A stretch of 64,000 nucleotides of DNA from Okapia johnstoni (GCA_024291935.2 CM044320.1:53324001-53388000), one strand, 5' to 3'. Counted from the stretch's first letter, positions 34,506 to 45,984 are shown. The notes: generated from the sequence alone by a model not told the origin. A program made the numbers and translations.

Positions 34506-34641
34506 GCATGTGTGTGTGCTAAGTTGCTTCAGTTGTGTCTGACTCTTTGCAACCCCACGGGCTGTAGCCCACTATGCTCCTCTGTCCATGGGATTCTCCA
34601 GGCAAGAATACTGGAGTGGGTTGCCATTTCCTCCTCCCCTA
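34506..34641 (-). mobile_element. Bov-tA / Bov-A SINE, truncated
   Basis: The reversed Bov-A body with a (TG)n tail; the tRNA-derived head is missing. The 8-bp flanks attactat at 34498-34505 and 34642-34649 bracket it. Confidence 0.88.
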
Positions 34642-34649
34642 ATTACTAT

Positions 34650-35573
34650 ATTTCTATATAAAAGATATAAATAAATAAGAGACATTACTCACATTGCTTA
34701 CTATTCTTTCATCCTCATGAGGCCTTTGGTAGCTGTTTCTTTATCTATTTTCCTACATTAAAAAAAATAGTTGTTTGAGCATCTTTTCATTAATGTCAGA
34801 AATAGCAATATGTATAGAAAGTTTTAGGTAAGAAGTATTTTGAAGAGAAAGTGTTTAAAATTTGTGTCAGTATAGTGCTGTCCAGAGGAGCTATCTCTGT
34901 AACAACAGAACTGTTTTTGTTTGTTTGAACTTTCTAGATTCCATATAATTAATCTGAACATGAGAGAGCATGCATTTTTTTTTGTTTGTTTTTGTTTTTA
35001 AAGAAAAGTACTGCTTACCTTCCTGGAAGAGCAAATATATTTTCAAAGGTTCCTGCTCCCTTCCTAGGAATGAACAGTTATAGCCAGGAAGCAGATGAAA
35101 TAAGAAATACAGTGCCAGTAGTAAGAGGCTTAGATGAAAGCATAAGGAAATTCCCAAGATGGTGTTTTTAAAGGGCATTCAAAGGGAATAGACCATGTAG
35201 ACAACAAATATAGGATTATTTGAATGGAAACAATTCTCCATTTCATTTTCTCCTAATGGTTTTCTAGTTCAAAAAGGGAAGATTGTACTCATGGAAAACT
35301 GATGGATAAGCAATGGTTAAAACACAAACAAATCTCAAAATCCATGTCCTATCTCTAGTATATATTTATTGGATGATCTAAATTTGGCATTTATGTCTTT
35401 CATATCACTTTCTCAGAAAACGTGAAAAATCTTTCCTGTTCCTTCCCACACATTGATGCTTCCAGGATAACTGAGATAGTGTTTACAGTTCCATGGAGGG
35501 AAGATACTAAGTATACTAAAATCACTATTTCAAAGTTCCTCCTTTCCCTGGAAATGCATAATAATATCAATGT
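34650..35573. other. Intergenic, nothing recognised
   Basis: About 0.9 kb without a supported feature. Confidence 0.4.
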
Positions 35574-35588
35574 ATACAGTGTTGTTAA

Positions 35589-35723
35589 GGAGAAGGAACT
35601 GGCAACCCACTCCAGTATTCTTGCCTGGAGAATTCCAGGGACAGAGGAGCCTGGTGGACTGCCATCTATGGGGTCGCACAGAATTGGACACAACTGAAGT
35701 GACTTAGCAGCAGCAGCACCAGA
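35589..35723 (+). mobile_element. Bov-A monomer with (AGC)n tail, perfect TSD
   Basis: A single Bov-A2-type monomer ending in 'ttagcagcagcagcacc'. The identical 15-bp repeats atacagtgttgttaa at 35574-35588 and 35724-35738 delimit it. Confidence 0.95.
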
Positions 35724-35738
35724 ATACAGTGTTGTTAA

Positions 35739-36105
35739 AGAATCAAATTTTCCATAAAAGTGATTATTTTTTCAGAAAATACTTATCCCATTCAGAACTA
35801 ACAGTTTCCTTTAAACAATTTAATCATTTTTAAAATTTAACATTTGTGGATTTTTTCCTTAATATTTATTGAATGCTTGCTATCTGAAATGTATTTTAGT
35901 GGAACTCTTCCCTTCTGGTTAAACTAAATATGTTTACCTTTTGTTAATGAGTCCTTAAGATATCAGCATATGAAAAGGGGATTTTAATTTGCTTCAAGCA
36001 TAATTATCAGTTGACATCATGAAACTTCTAATACACTTTTAGGCTAATGAAATATAAGCCCTAGACCTAAGTGAAGTGAATTATTAGTTCAGTTTTATTC
36101 TACAC
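35739..36105. other. Intergenic, nothing recognised
   Basis: No supported feature. Confidence 0.35.
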
Positions 36106-36109
36106 CAAT

Positions 36110-36535
36110 TCAGACAAACCTAGAGTTGAGTTCTAGGTGCACAGTATAAGAGCAACATTGACAAACTGTAGTATATCTGAAAAGGGGTGAATAAGATGGT
36201 TAAAGGTTTGGAAATCATGCTCTATGGGCAATTAAACACTTGGAGAAGAAAATAGGAGGAGCAATAAAACTTTACTTCAGACCTTCAGATACCTATCGGA
36301 AAAAGATTGGACCTATTTTTGGACAACTAAACTATAAACATAGGTAGAATTTTAAGGAGAAAGATTACAGTAGTACCCAAAATGAAAAGGGCTGCTTTTG
36401 AGGCTTTTGTTTACTGAGATTTCTAGAGCAGAAACTGGGTGACCTTTGGACAGAGATTCTGGGGAGAGGATCTGATGAGGTAAGAAGTCGCCCTCAAGGA
36501 CCCCAAGGTCCCTTTTGATGCTAAATAATCCCATG
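36110..36535 (-). mobile_element. CR1/L3 LINE fragment, antisense
   Basis: Reversed CR1-type 3' coding order: 'gatggttaaaggtttggaaa', 'tcatgctctatgggcaatta', 'aaagggctgcttttgaggct', 'ctgggtgacctttggacaga' and 'ccccaaggtcccttttgatg'. It is an ancient amniote LINE. Confidence 0.65.
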
Positions 36536-36685
36536 GTCCAATAGAAACTTCACTTACTGTACTAAGTTATAATAGGGTGACACCTTTGCAGCTTTTTGAT
36601 GCTTTGCTTCTGAATTAAAGGCCTCAGATTGCTATGGGGTTTTTGGTCCTTATGCTACTTTTTATAGTTCTACCATCCCCTTTAT

Positions 36686-36910
36686 GCTTCCCAGGTGGCA
36701 CTATTGATAAAGAACCCACCTGCCAATGCAGGAGACAAAAGAGACAGGCGGTTCGATCCCTGGGTCGGGAAGATTCCCTGGAGGAAGAAATGGCAACCCA
36801 CTCCAGTATTCTTGCCTGAATAACCCCTTGGAGAGAGGAGCCTGGCAGGCTACAGGCTACAGGGTTGCAGAGTCGGTCACGACTGAAGCGACTTAGCATG
36901 CACAGCATGC
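36686..36910 (+). mobile_element. Bov-tA SINE with TSD
   Basis: A full Bov-tA SINE. The flanks atcccctttat (36675-36685) and atcctctttat (36911-36921) differ at one base. It is the last young insertion before the NTN4 promoter. Confidence 0.94.
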
Positions 36911-36921
36911 ATCCTCTTTAT

Positions 36922-38769
36922 TACCAGGTTGCCTCAACTCATTCCTTGTTTTAACAGCCTCCTGCTTCATTCTACTTTCTTACTTCTAATATGCTGTCAT
37001 CTAGGATAACAGCATAACCAAACTTATTAACACTGTGTGGATAATTTAAGTGAAGACCTAAAGAGCTCACCTGTGAATAAGGTCTTTGGTATATGGACTT
37101 TTTGCCATCAATTTTAGTTCTTGAAGACCTTTTTTAGCTTTCTTTCAAATTCTCAGGAGTACTCTAGATTTGTCAATTATGTGGTGTCTGGAAACTTATC
37201 AAAATTCCATAGGTTTGCTAAGCTTCCTACTAACATAAATTTTAAAAAAAATTCTAAACTCATTACTAAAATTGTCAAAAACACTTAATCATAGTAGGCA
37301 GGATATGCCCTTGATTATCACTGAGCAAGATTTTCCTTAGGTAGGTAAACTTTCCCTGTATAGCATCTTCAAAATGAAAAAAAGAAACAAAAATTTTCAG
37401 TGATGAAATAGAATTTATAACTAAATTAGACTATGCAACCAAATGAAATTGATTAGAAAGCTAATTACTATTCTCTTCTGAGCTGCTTCATATATAAAAT
37501 ATTGGTATAAACATACAGATTTCTTTAGAATATGGGGAATCATTCTGATTTCACTGGTTATTTCCTAGTCCCTGGTCTTTAGTATACTGCAATTGTTTTT
37601 TTAAGATAACCCAGTCAAAAATGTTTAATGAAAATTTATTATATATCTAGCAGGTGTTCTCAGTTAAGAATAAAAGAAAATGATAATAATGTTTTGTTCA
37701 GACTAAGTATAACAGACTGCTTGACCATTAAGGAACTCACTGTCTCCTTAAAGGAAGTAGGAACCAGTTACAGAGCAATCTAGGAAGTATATTATCAAGG
37801 CAAGATTGGTGCAGATAGGAATGCCCTTAATATTCGTAATGGGAAATGGAGTAGCTCTGCCTCCATAGGGTAGAATCAGAAGTTAATAATAACTGTGCAT
37901 TTTTTTCTTTTTTAAAAGTTTGCTTTGATAATTAGGTTAATATTGGTGCTAAGAGCCCTTGGATTGTTATTATTTCCTGTCATTTATTTGGTAAGATAAT
38001 CTGGAGAGATGTTCAATTGACTCAATTGGAAGCATGTCTATAAGATATAAAGAAAGCCCCAACACTGCCAATATTTGAAAATTCAAAGGGTTTATTTTCT
38101 GAAATGTTATATAAATTGCTATTGCACATCTTTTGCCACTTTCCAGTGCTGGCCAGAATAATTTTAATGTCTCCCAAATGGATGATGCCGACCACGTCCC
38201 AGTCCCTCCTGGGAGATACAAACTTTTTCTATAGCCTCAGCTGAGTCATAAATAATACCTACATGTGCCCCAAAGCTCTAAATTGTCATCATCAGCAACA
38301 CATAACTGAATTGTACCTGTAAAACAGTTACTTTTCTGGAAAATATTTAAAGGCACAAAATGAACACTGCAATCAAAAACTACTTTCTACTTAACTTTTG
38401 CCAGTTTCCCTCGATGTGAAAATAGAACTTGCACAAGTCCCAGATTCAAGTGCTCCATAACCGGTTTCCATAATCAGCAGCCCGGCACAATGCTATCCAC
38501 AATTAGCTACTTTCGGCTGCTACTAAATCTTCTCCCTTAGGTTATTTCACAACTTGACTGTTTCGCAGCACAACTGGAACGAAAGTGCTTGGAAGGACCA
38601 AAGAGGTTCTGTTTGTCGTGCCCCTGCCTCTAGACAAGGATGTTCTTAAACTGGGCACTGGCTAATCCTGTGCCCCTTTTCTTTTAGCACCCTGAGTTTG
38701 AATTAGGGAACACTTTTTATTTCAAAACGGATACACCTCGGATAAAATAAGCATTGATTGTTTAGTCAA
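36922..38769. other. Proximal upstream flank of NTN4
   Basis: 1.85 kb without a recognisable repeat or gene. From about 38400 the composition shifts towards more G+C and scattered CpG ('ccctcgatgtg', 'aaccggtttcc', 'actttcggctgc'). This is what one would expect of conserved promoter-proximal sequence, but conservation cannot be judged here. Confidence 0.4.
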
Positions 38770-39415
38770 GTTGCCCTACCCCGCCCCCACCTCGCCGAGG
38801 GTCAGCAGAGAAGCGGCGAATGCAGTTAATGAGCTCTCCCTTGCCCACGACCCTGACTGGGCGTGTGTGTGTGGGGTTCCATCCCTGGGTCGTGAAACTC
38901 TGGGAGAAGGGGTGGCGGGAGAAGAGGGAGGGTTTGTTTTTGCTGGGGGATGTGGGAAGTAGGCGCTAGCCTATTCCGCGGTTTTTTAAGCCCCTTGGCA
39001 TGCCCTGACCTGATCAAGAAGGAGTCAACTGCTCTGTGGAATGTTCCGGGAGAAGGTGGGAGACTGCTTCCAAAGGAGGCCTGTGGGTGCTGGAGGGCAC
39101 CAGGGGGGTCACGCAGGGACATGCAGGACGAGAGCCGGGAGGGGCACGAGCGAAGCTGGGGGCCCGAGGTGACGGGCGCGCGGAGGGGCGGAGGCGGGCG
39201 GGTCAAGCTGGCAGCGAGGCATCGGGGGCGGCCGGTCTGGCTGTGCGGGGTGGGGTAGGGGCGTCCCTCCCCGAGCTGCGGCGGCGACTCACCCTCACAG
39301 GCTACAGCGCCCCGGCTGTCAAAGCGAGCGCGGGGGGCGGGAGGGAGGAAGGGGTGGAGGTGCGAGGGGAGGAGGGCTGGCACCGGAGCGCCGCGGTGTC
39401 GGTGCAATAATAAAA

Positions 39416-39529
39416 ATGCATCCCATGGAACTGCCCATGGAGAAGCAGGGGACGGAGACGCCGCAGCCAGAGGAGGTGGTAAAAGCGGAGGAGAACGCCC
39501 AGGAGGCGGCAGCGGCGGCCGGGAAGTGA
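39416..39529 (+). other. Upstream ORF 1 in probable NTN4 5' UTR
   Basis: An ATG-initiated 37-codon frame (stop TGA at 39527-39529) ends 361 bp before the NTN4 start. The peptide is rich in Glu and Ala and has further in-frame Met codons at positions 4 and 8. Whether it is transcribed depends on where the start site lies: if the A/T patch at 39406 is a TATA-like element, transcription would begin just downstream of this ATG. Confidence 0.35.
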
Positions 39530-39630
39530 AAGGTCTCGCAAAGTTCAGCGGCTGCTGCGGGAGCCGAGTCCCGGGCTAGCCGCGGAGGAGCCCGCGGACT
39601 GCTCCGCTGGGCAGCGCGGCCGGGCAGGCT

Positions 39631-39750
39631 ATGGTCCCGGGGCTTCTGCCACCCTCGAGGTGCCCGGGCCCCTCCAGGCCAGTGCGCGAGGGTCACCCCA
39701 CCTCTCGGCGCGACTCCAGCCCGCGGTTTCCCGGCGCCCGCACCCACTGA
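39631..39750 (+). other. Upstream ORF 2 in probable NTN4 5' UTR
   Basis: An ATG at 39631 with G at -3 and G at +4 (a good initiation context) opens a 39-codon frame that stops at 39748-39750, 140 bp before the NTN4 ATG and out of frame with it. The peptide is Pro/Arg/Ser-rich with no recognised domain. A uORF here could lower NTN4 translation; this is inference. Confidence 0.4.
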
Positions 39751-39890
39751 CCGAGCCAGGCGCCCCAGGAGGAGGAAGAAATAAAGAGCCCTGGTTCCTC
39801 CCGAGGACTTGTTGGTGCTTCATCCCACAGCCGCGAGGGCTCGACTCCCTCCCGCGCGCCCGGCCCGGGTCCTCCCGGCTTCTCCCGGCC

Positions 39891-39945
39891 ATGGGGAGCT
39901 GCGCGCAGCTGCTGCTGCTCTGGGGCTGCTCCGCGGTGGCCGCAG
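39891..39945 (+). CDS. NTN4: NTN4 coding exon 1 (netrin-4 signal peptide)
   Basis: The exon starts at ATG 39891 in a strong context (G at -3 and +4) and encodes MGSCAQLLLLWGCSAVAA plus the first base of codon 19. This is a classic secretory signal peptide: a short polar start, a Leu-rich hydrophobic core and small Ala/Gly residues before the cleavage region. The donor is CGCAG/gtgggt at 39945/39946 (phase 1); joined to exon 2, codon 19 becomes Gly. Reading past the donor meets a stop at once, which supports splicing here. Netrin-4 is a secreted laminin-related protein of basement membranes. It binds the laminin gamma-1 short arm, interferes with laminin network assembly, and affects axon growth, blood-vessel growth and epithelial branching. 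The 5' UTR start is not determined. Confidence 0.95.
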
Positions 39946-42699
39946 GTGGGTGGTGACGCTGCCGGGCCCCCACCCCCCTTTCCTTCGCTTTTGTGTTCCC
40001 CATCTCGGGACTCGGGGATACAGGGAAGCGCAGGCTGAGAGCGCCGAGCTCAGCGCCCAAGGATGAAATGAGTGGCCATGTTCCGCCTCTTTTCCCCCGG
40101 GTCTCCGCAGTTTAAAATATTATTGATTTTTTTTTTTTTTTTGTAACTGCGATACATATGCCCTTGGATAACCCGATATCCTGGGTGCGCCCTGACTGAG
40201 ATAGTGCGACCTTGGTTTTTTTCTCGGTTTGGACTAGTAAAAAACTGCCTTTCCACTTTGTGAGGGAACAAAGGACCAGGCTCGCCATCCCCCGGCACTA
40301 CATGGCCTGAGGAATGATGGGGAGGGGTGGCCCAGCGACCCTGGGCGCGCGTGGGCCGGGGCCGCTCTCTTGTTGAGAGCGATCGCCGTCCTCCCCGAAC
40401 TCTTGCTGGGTGTTGGGGAACCAGGTAGGGACATCTGGGGCGGGGTGAGTGCCCTCTCACCGGGGCAGTGGCAAGAACTCAGACCCCGGGCTGAGACGGT
40501 AGGTGGTGATCATCCTGGGTTGCAAGGAGCTCGTTTGCCGCCCTGGGGAATTGGTACCCTGGTGGAGGCTCCGCGGGAGGTCGGAGGCGGGTCTGCTTCC
40601 TGTCTGGGTAACTGGACGCCGGGCAGCGGCGTCGTCAGATGCGCTCGCCCTTGCACTCCCACCCCGGCTGCCTTGGGCTGCCCTTGGCCACCAGTTCCTA
40701 GCTTGCTCTTTTCTAAATTTGGGAGCCCCTTCTGCTCCTCTCTCTCCTCTTGTAGGTCACCTGGTTTCCAGTTAGGCTCAAGTGCAGTTCAGGGTGTAAG
40801 GGGGAAAGAAAGTGAGGAACTATTTGGCCTCTTGGTCTCTCAAAGCATCTCACTCACTCCAGAAAGGAGAGTGTGAGCTGGAGGGACTGACGGGTGGAGA
40901 GAGAGCACTGGCACATTTCTCCCTTCCCTGTGGTTTCATCTACTCTGCCCCCTGAGATGCCAGCATGAAGAAAAGCCAGGCTTTAGAATCTGCATCCCAA
41001 ACCCCAGTCGGACTGTTAGTAGCATCCTTGTTATATTTGGACGGTCACCTCTTTAGAGATCTCTAAGTATTGTGTCCACCTATTATTTATCTGACTCCAG
41101 TCTTCTCTGGATTGCTTCTTAGTTTTTTTGGTGGGGGGTGGGATCTAAAATTATTCAGTACGTTTCCCAAGGAACTGTTAAAGGGTCTAAGCTTTTAATT
41201 CTTGCTACTTAAGCACCCCTGTGTGCACTTATGTATGCTCCCCCAATTACAAAGTGAACTTTAATAAACCTTTCAAACCATGTTATGGCAAAAACATGCA
41301 AGGTTGTAAATAAATATCACAAGGCAAGTGTTTCAAGTCAAAAATACTTGTACGGGCAGTATATGATTTTCCCTGAAATGCTTTACAGGTGAGTCATAGC
41401 ACATTGTGTGTTTGGGTGATGTTGGCCACAAGCAGCTGTTGCCCCAGCTAATCAGAAAAGTGGCAAGCAGAGTCCAGACATGAGGCACACTTAATCTGAC
41501 ATTTAAAAGCTATGCCTAAGGAAGCCCTTTCTTAAGGTTGCAAAGACTATGTGAGGCTCATGATAGTCAGTGTGTGAAATGTCTCTCTTTTGGTCTAAGT
41601 TGTCATTTGGCTTATAGTGATAACAATTCAAAGGTGCTCCCTCTTAAGAAGCAGAAACGTTCAATTAGCCAGAATTTGGGGTTTGACTTCCTTTTCCTTC
41701 TTTCCTTCTCTGTTTTAACTTTTAAAATAGATATTTTGTTTAAGGTATTCATAATTAAAACGACAAGCCCAAATTAAAGGATTATATTAGGTAGTCAGGA
41801 TGTTAATAGGTGGATAATGTTTATCATTTTAAGTAATTTTGAAACATTAAAGTCTGCTGGGCCTTTGTTTGGGTGGAAGCACATGTTTCTTTAAGACGGT
41901 GTTTTAGTTCACAGATTATGTTTAAAGGTGCTGTTAGTGGCTGCCAGACTGTAACCATTCTCCTGTTAGGCAAACAGGTGACTACTGTATAACCTGTCAT
42001 AGGGAGAAGCACTCAAGAGGGAGAGAGCACATCAAATAAGCTTTTCTGTCATCTGGTAGTTTAGAGGGTTTTTTCTTAGTTACATTTACTCAGTACTAAA
42101 AATAGATGTTGTACATCTGAGTTCCCTAAATGAGATCCCATTGTATACCAGTATCTCATATTGATTTTCCTAGAGAATTTGTCCCTTCATATTTTTGTCT
42201 TAAGAATATGGTAGAATTCTACATTCCCTCCATAATGCATTCTCATACATATATTAGATAATGCTAAGGACTCAAATTATATTTGAAAGACTAAACTGAG
42301 TGATCTTAAAAACATTGTTGGTTTTTGGTATTATTTATGTCATGACTTCAAAAGCAAATGAGTGTGTTTCAAAAACAGAGACTGTTTAGAAAGCAAAATA
42401 TTTGAAAAGGTTTAAGCCCATTATCTTTTCCCAGTGTTTCCACTTTCCTTCCTCTCACCCTTTACCCAAAGTGATTTTATTTTCTTTTATGTGAATTGTA
42501 CATCTGAACATGAAACACTCATGCAGGCACACCCTCATACACTCATGCACATTCACACACTTCCATATTTGCATTTGGTAGAATTTCCTCTTTACTGAAA
42601 GTCTCAGGGCAACATGGGGACTGTTGAAGATGGACTGTGTGGACAGAAGAGCTTTCCAGATGGGTTTGTCTTGAATAACATATGCTTTCCCATCTCTAG
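39946..42699 (+). other. NTN4: NTN4 intron 1
   Basis: The intron is 2754 bp, starts gtgggt and ends ctctag after a pyrimidine-rich tract ('gctttcccatctctag'). The first 0.8 kb is still CpG island. No young SINE or LINE is present. Poly(T) at about 40129-40142 is the only simple repeat of note. Confidence 0.9.
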
Positions 42700-43229
42700 G
42701 ACTGAGTGGAGTGGCTGGAGTGAGTTCCCGCTGTGAAAAAGCCTGTAACCCTCGGATGGGAAATTTGGCTTTAGGGAGAAAACTCTGGACAGACACCACC
42801 TGTGGTCAGAATGCCACTGAACTGTACTGCTTCTACAGTGAGAACACTGATCTGACTTGTCAGCAGCCCAAATGTGACAAATGCAATGCTGCCCAGCCTC
42901 ACCTGGCTCACCTGCCAGCTGCCATGGCAGACTCCTCCTTCAGGTATCCTCGCACGTGGTGGCAGTCTGCTGAGGATGTACACAGAGAAAAGATCCAGCT
43001 AGACCTGGAAGCTGAATTCTACTTCACTCATCTAATTATGGTGTTCAAGTCTCCCCGGCCGGCAGCCATGGTGCTGGACCGGTCCCAGGACTTTGGAAAG
43101 ACATGGAAGCCTTACAAGTACTTTGCAACTAACTGTTCGGCTACATTTGGCCTGGAAGATGATGTTGTCAAGAAGGGAGCTATTTGCACTTCTAGATACT
43201 CCAATCCTTTTCCCTGCACTGGAGGAGAG
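42700..43229 (+). CDS. NTN4: NTN4 coding exon 2 (laminin N-terminal domain, first part)
   Basis: This 530-bp exon encodes residues 19-195 of netrin-4. After the signal peptide comes the start of the laminin N-terminal (LN, domain VI) module, typical blocks being CEKACNPRMGNLALGRKLW, TWWQSAEDVHREKIQLDL and SQDFGKTWKPYKYFATNCSA. Cys residues at 30, 34, 53, 62, 72, 77, 80, 164, 181 and 191 fit the disulfide-rich LN fold. Two N-glycosylation sequons are visible: Asn56 (NAT) and Asn163 (NCS). The acceptor is tctctag/GACTG at 42699/42700 and the donor GGAGAG/gtaagg at 43229/43230, phase 0. The frame is intact and matches mammalian NTN4 almost residue for residue as I remember it, so this is a functional exon and not a retrocopy (introns are present). 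The rest of the LN domain, the laminin EGF-like repeats and the C-terminal NTR domain lie beyond the window. Confidence 0.97.
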
Positions 43230-44162
43230 GTAAGGGCACAAGTTTAACTCTACACTGTAAGTAAGGTAGAAAAATGTTACCAGCCCACATTTTTTTTTAA
43301 AGCATGAAGGTATACTTGTAGCAACATGAATGAAATTAGAATTTTTCATGAGCTTTATTTGTCATAAATTATTTCTCACCCTGAGACATGCATGTGGAAT
43401 CATTTTCAAGCGGGTTGCCCACTGGCTAGGTTTAAATCAGAATTCTAAGATTTTAATTTTTTTTCATTTTAAGGAAGAGTAGATAGGCAACATTATCAGT
43501 TTACCTTAGAGGTTTAAAAGACTACTGATGTGTTCAGTCAGCGGGACTGCTTACTGTGCCTCTGCAGGGGCAAGCCTTACTGAGACTGCCTGTTCCTGGA
43601 GCCCATACCTATCCTGCAACATTAACATAAATAGGAAGTAAATAAAAACAAAGCCAAGGGAGGAAAATACTATGTTTGTCAGAAGGATACTTTTGTATAA
43701 CAGAGGAGTTTTATTGTTAAGCTTAAGAGAGTGTATAGCAAACAAATGAAGCTAGTTTCTTTTTAGATGCAGGAATTCTTTCTGGGTGCACACACACATC
43801 AGTTGCAGCTTAGGCTCCTGGGTCTATCCTGGGTACAAGACCATCTCAATATCACTCTGCAAAGCAGCCCCTTTAACTACTAGTCTAGTTTCTATACAGA
43901 ATGTTTACTCTTTGCTTCATATTTCCCATCTCTTAAGGGGGAGACTTTTTTTTTTTTTTAATTTGTATGGATGTACGTAGAAAGCCCTCCCCTACTGAGA
44001 TATATGAAAACATGGAGTTTAGAGACAATTGAGTGAAAGCAGATTTAGAGAATAAAGTACCTTCAACGTATAGATCAAGAAATATCAACACAGAAAAAAA
44101 AGAGAAGAGTATATAGTATTTCTAGTTCTAGCATGTGACACAGACAGAGAGTAGATAAGTGG

Positions 44163-44385
44163 TTCCCAACTAGAGGTGATTTTGTTACCCTCCAGGGGAT
44201 ATTTGGCAATGTCTGGAGACACTTTTGCTGAGGGTGGGGGTGACACGGTTGGTGTCTAATAGATGGAGACTGGGGAGGTCACTCAGCCTCCTACAGTGCG
44301 CAAGATAGCACTCCTCCCATTCCAGTTCCCAGAAAACAATTATTCGCTCAAAATGTCAATAGTGTCAAAGTTGTGAACGTCTGGA
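44163..44385 (+). mobile_element. MER20 hAT-Charlie element in NTN4 intron 2
   Basis: A near full-length MER20: 'ggttcccaactagaggtgat', 'ccaggggatatttggcaatg', 'tctggagacacttttgctga', then 'ctcagcctcctacagtgcgc' and 'caaaatgtcaatagtgtcaa'. It lies about 0.9 kb downstream of exon 2. MER20 copies are known to have been used as regulatory elements in eutherian endometrial cells. Confidence 0.7.
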
Positions 44386-44389
44386 CCAA

Positions 44390-45984
44390 GTGTTAAGCAT
44401 ACATCCAGAGACTAAGATAATCATTCTTCCAGCAGTGTTTATATTACTATTCATAGACTTCCCAGATAATTATATTTAGTAAACATTCATCGAGTCCCTA
44501 CTATGTGTCAGGCAGTGGTACTAATTCTGTCTTTGGTTTGGGGCACAGGGGTACTTGCCAGGGACTGATGGAAAGGTTGGTTTGGGTACTTCTCCCCCCT
44601 ACGCCCATAGACATGTTATCCAGCTGCTGCTGTTTCTGCGTGCGCTCCGCAGACCTGGAATAGTGTTGCTGGCACCAGAACCAAGGAGAATGCAGCACAA
44701 GCAGCATGCAGATGGTTTTCCATTCTTATTCTTGGTTCCATTCTTCCTTAAGTTGGCTTAGTATTGTAAACCTGTGTGCACCCTGTCACGATGGACATTT
44801 TTCCAGATACCAGGACAGGAAAGAGACAGATAAGTTAGACTCTGTTTTCTTCTGTGGAGAACACTTTGTGTTGCAAACAAATGAATGGCTTGAACTCTCA
44901 AATTGCTTTGGAATTGATCCACAGGCTCATATCAGTTCCCTCCATCTCAGTGCTACTGGGTCATGTTATCTATGAAGTAGCAAAAATAAGAGTTTCAGTA
45001 ACCAGATGGTAGGCATGCTTGCTTAGCAAATATCATATTAAATGTATTTCAATGGCCCAGAAATGACTTAGAGATGACTAAAGTAATGACTAAACATTTA
45101 TTTACTCTACTGCAGAGCAAAATCTTGTCTTCTTTAAAGCCAAACTACTTATTGTCATCAATGCTTACATCAAATTTCAAGCAGGTAGAGACTAAAACTT
45201 ATGTTAGATCTATCTTTCAGTGTGCAGTCACTGTTTATATCTAGTTAAAAATTTTTTTATTGTAGTTATTTCAGCAGACATATTTCAATGGCAAGAAAAA
45301 CATTAAATGCCATCTAGTTCTCTCTAGAGCATTACTTGCAAGTATATGTTAAACCATCATAGAATTTCTTTCCCTTAGAGACAGGTTTGGGAATGAATCT
45401 TTCCCTCCTGAGTTAGAGAGAAGAGAATCTTCCTCAAAGATAAGGACCAGAGGAAGCCTCCTTGGAAATTATTATTATCTACCTATCCTTTGTTGCTTTG
45501 GGATATAAATTAGTGCTGAGCTACAAATTAATTTTTCAGTATAACTCTGTAGCCTCAGTCACTACTTTTGAAAACTGAGCAGAAAAATAATCCAATTAAT
45601 CTAGCATCAAATAAGCAGTCTCAGATTTAATTTATTCCTTATTTATAATACTAAGACCTATGTGTTCCTCCATTCTACATAAGACTTCTCAAGCCTTCCC
45701 TAGGTATTATCCTACTACTTAGGTTAACGTAAATATATCCCAGCCTTAATTTGTTTCCATTGTTCATTCTGAAATACTTCTTTGGGCTTTTTAGGGCTTT
45801 AGAAAGTCCTGTAGTTTCATGTCTAAGAAATCAGATATGTCCATCTTCAGAGTGGAAGGCACCAGTCATCTGAAAGAGGACTTTAAAAATACAGGCCTCA
45901 AAAATCCACACAGAAGAATACTTTTTAAATACAAGTTTAAGTTTACATAAAACCTTCTAAACTGGTCAGCAGTTTCAAAGAATG
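44390..45984. other. Intronic stretch, no feature
   Basis: 1.6 kb without a young repeat. 'acattcatcgagtccctact' at about 44484 may be a short L2/MIR 3' fragment. Nothing else was recognised. Confidence 0.4.

Larger units (their letters stand above)
38770..40720 (+). promoter_or_regulatory. NTN4: CpG island at NTN4 promoter and first exon
   Basis: A sharp rise in G+C and CpG density marks a CpG island in an otherwise A/T-rich window. GC-box-like (Sp1-type) motifs include accccgcccccac at 38778-38790, ggggcggaggcgggcggg at 39185-39202 and a GGGGGCGGG at about 39333. The island covers the presumed transcription start, coding exon 1 and the start of intron 1. An A/T-rich patch within it, aataataaaaatgca at 39406-39420, might act as a TATA-like element. 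The exact start site cannot be read from sequence alone. Confidence 0.85.

Noticed and set aside
1..38000. A second gene upstream of NTN4
   Set aside because: All longer frames belong to LINEs, SINEs or their shadows. No spliced exon with a recognisable domain was seen.
38826..39407. A 193-codon open frame on the minus strand over the NTN4 CpG island
   Set aside because: Long frames arise easily in G+C-rich DNA because stop codons are rare. The product is a low-complexity Pro/Arg/Ser-rich sequence with no domain, and it overlaps the promoter.
39660..39956. N-terminally extended NTN4 frame upstream of the ATG at 39891
   Set aside because: The frame is open upstream but has no in-frame ATG between 39660 and 39891, and the residues do not look like a secretory start. 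The ATG at 39891 begins a classic signal peptide.
39319..40060. Overlapping minus-strand frames (about 142 and 143 codons) opposite NTN4 exon 1
   Set aside because: They have the same composition artefact as above. A bidirectional promoter is possible, but nothing in the sequence supports a protein.
40370..40876. 168-codon plus-strand frame in NTN4 intron 1
   Set aside because: It lies in the intronic part of the CpG island, has biased composition and shows no domain.
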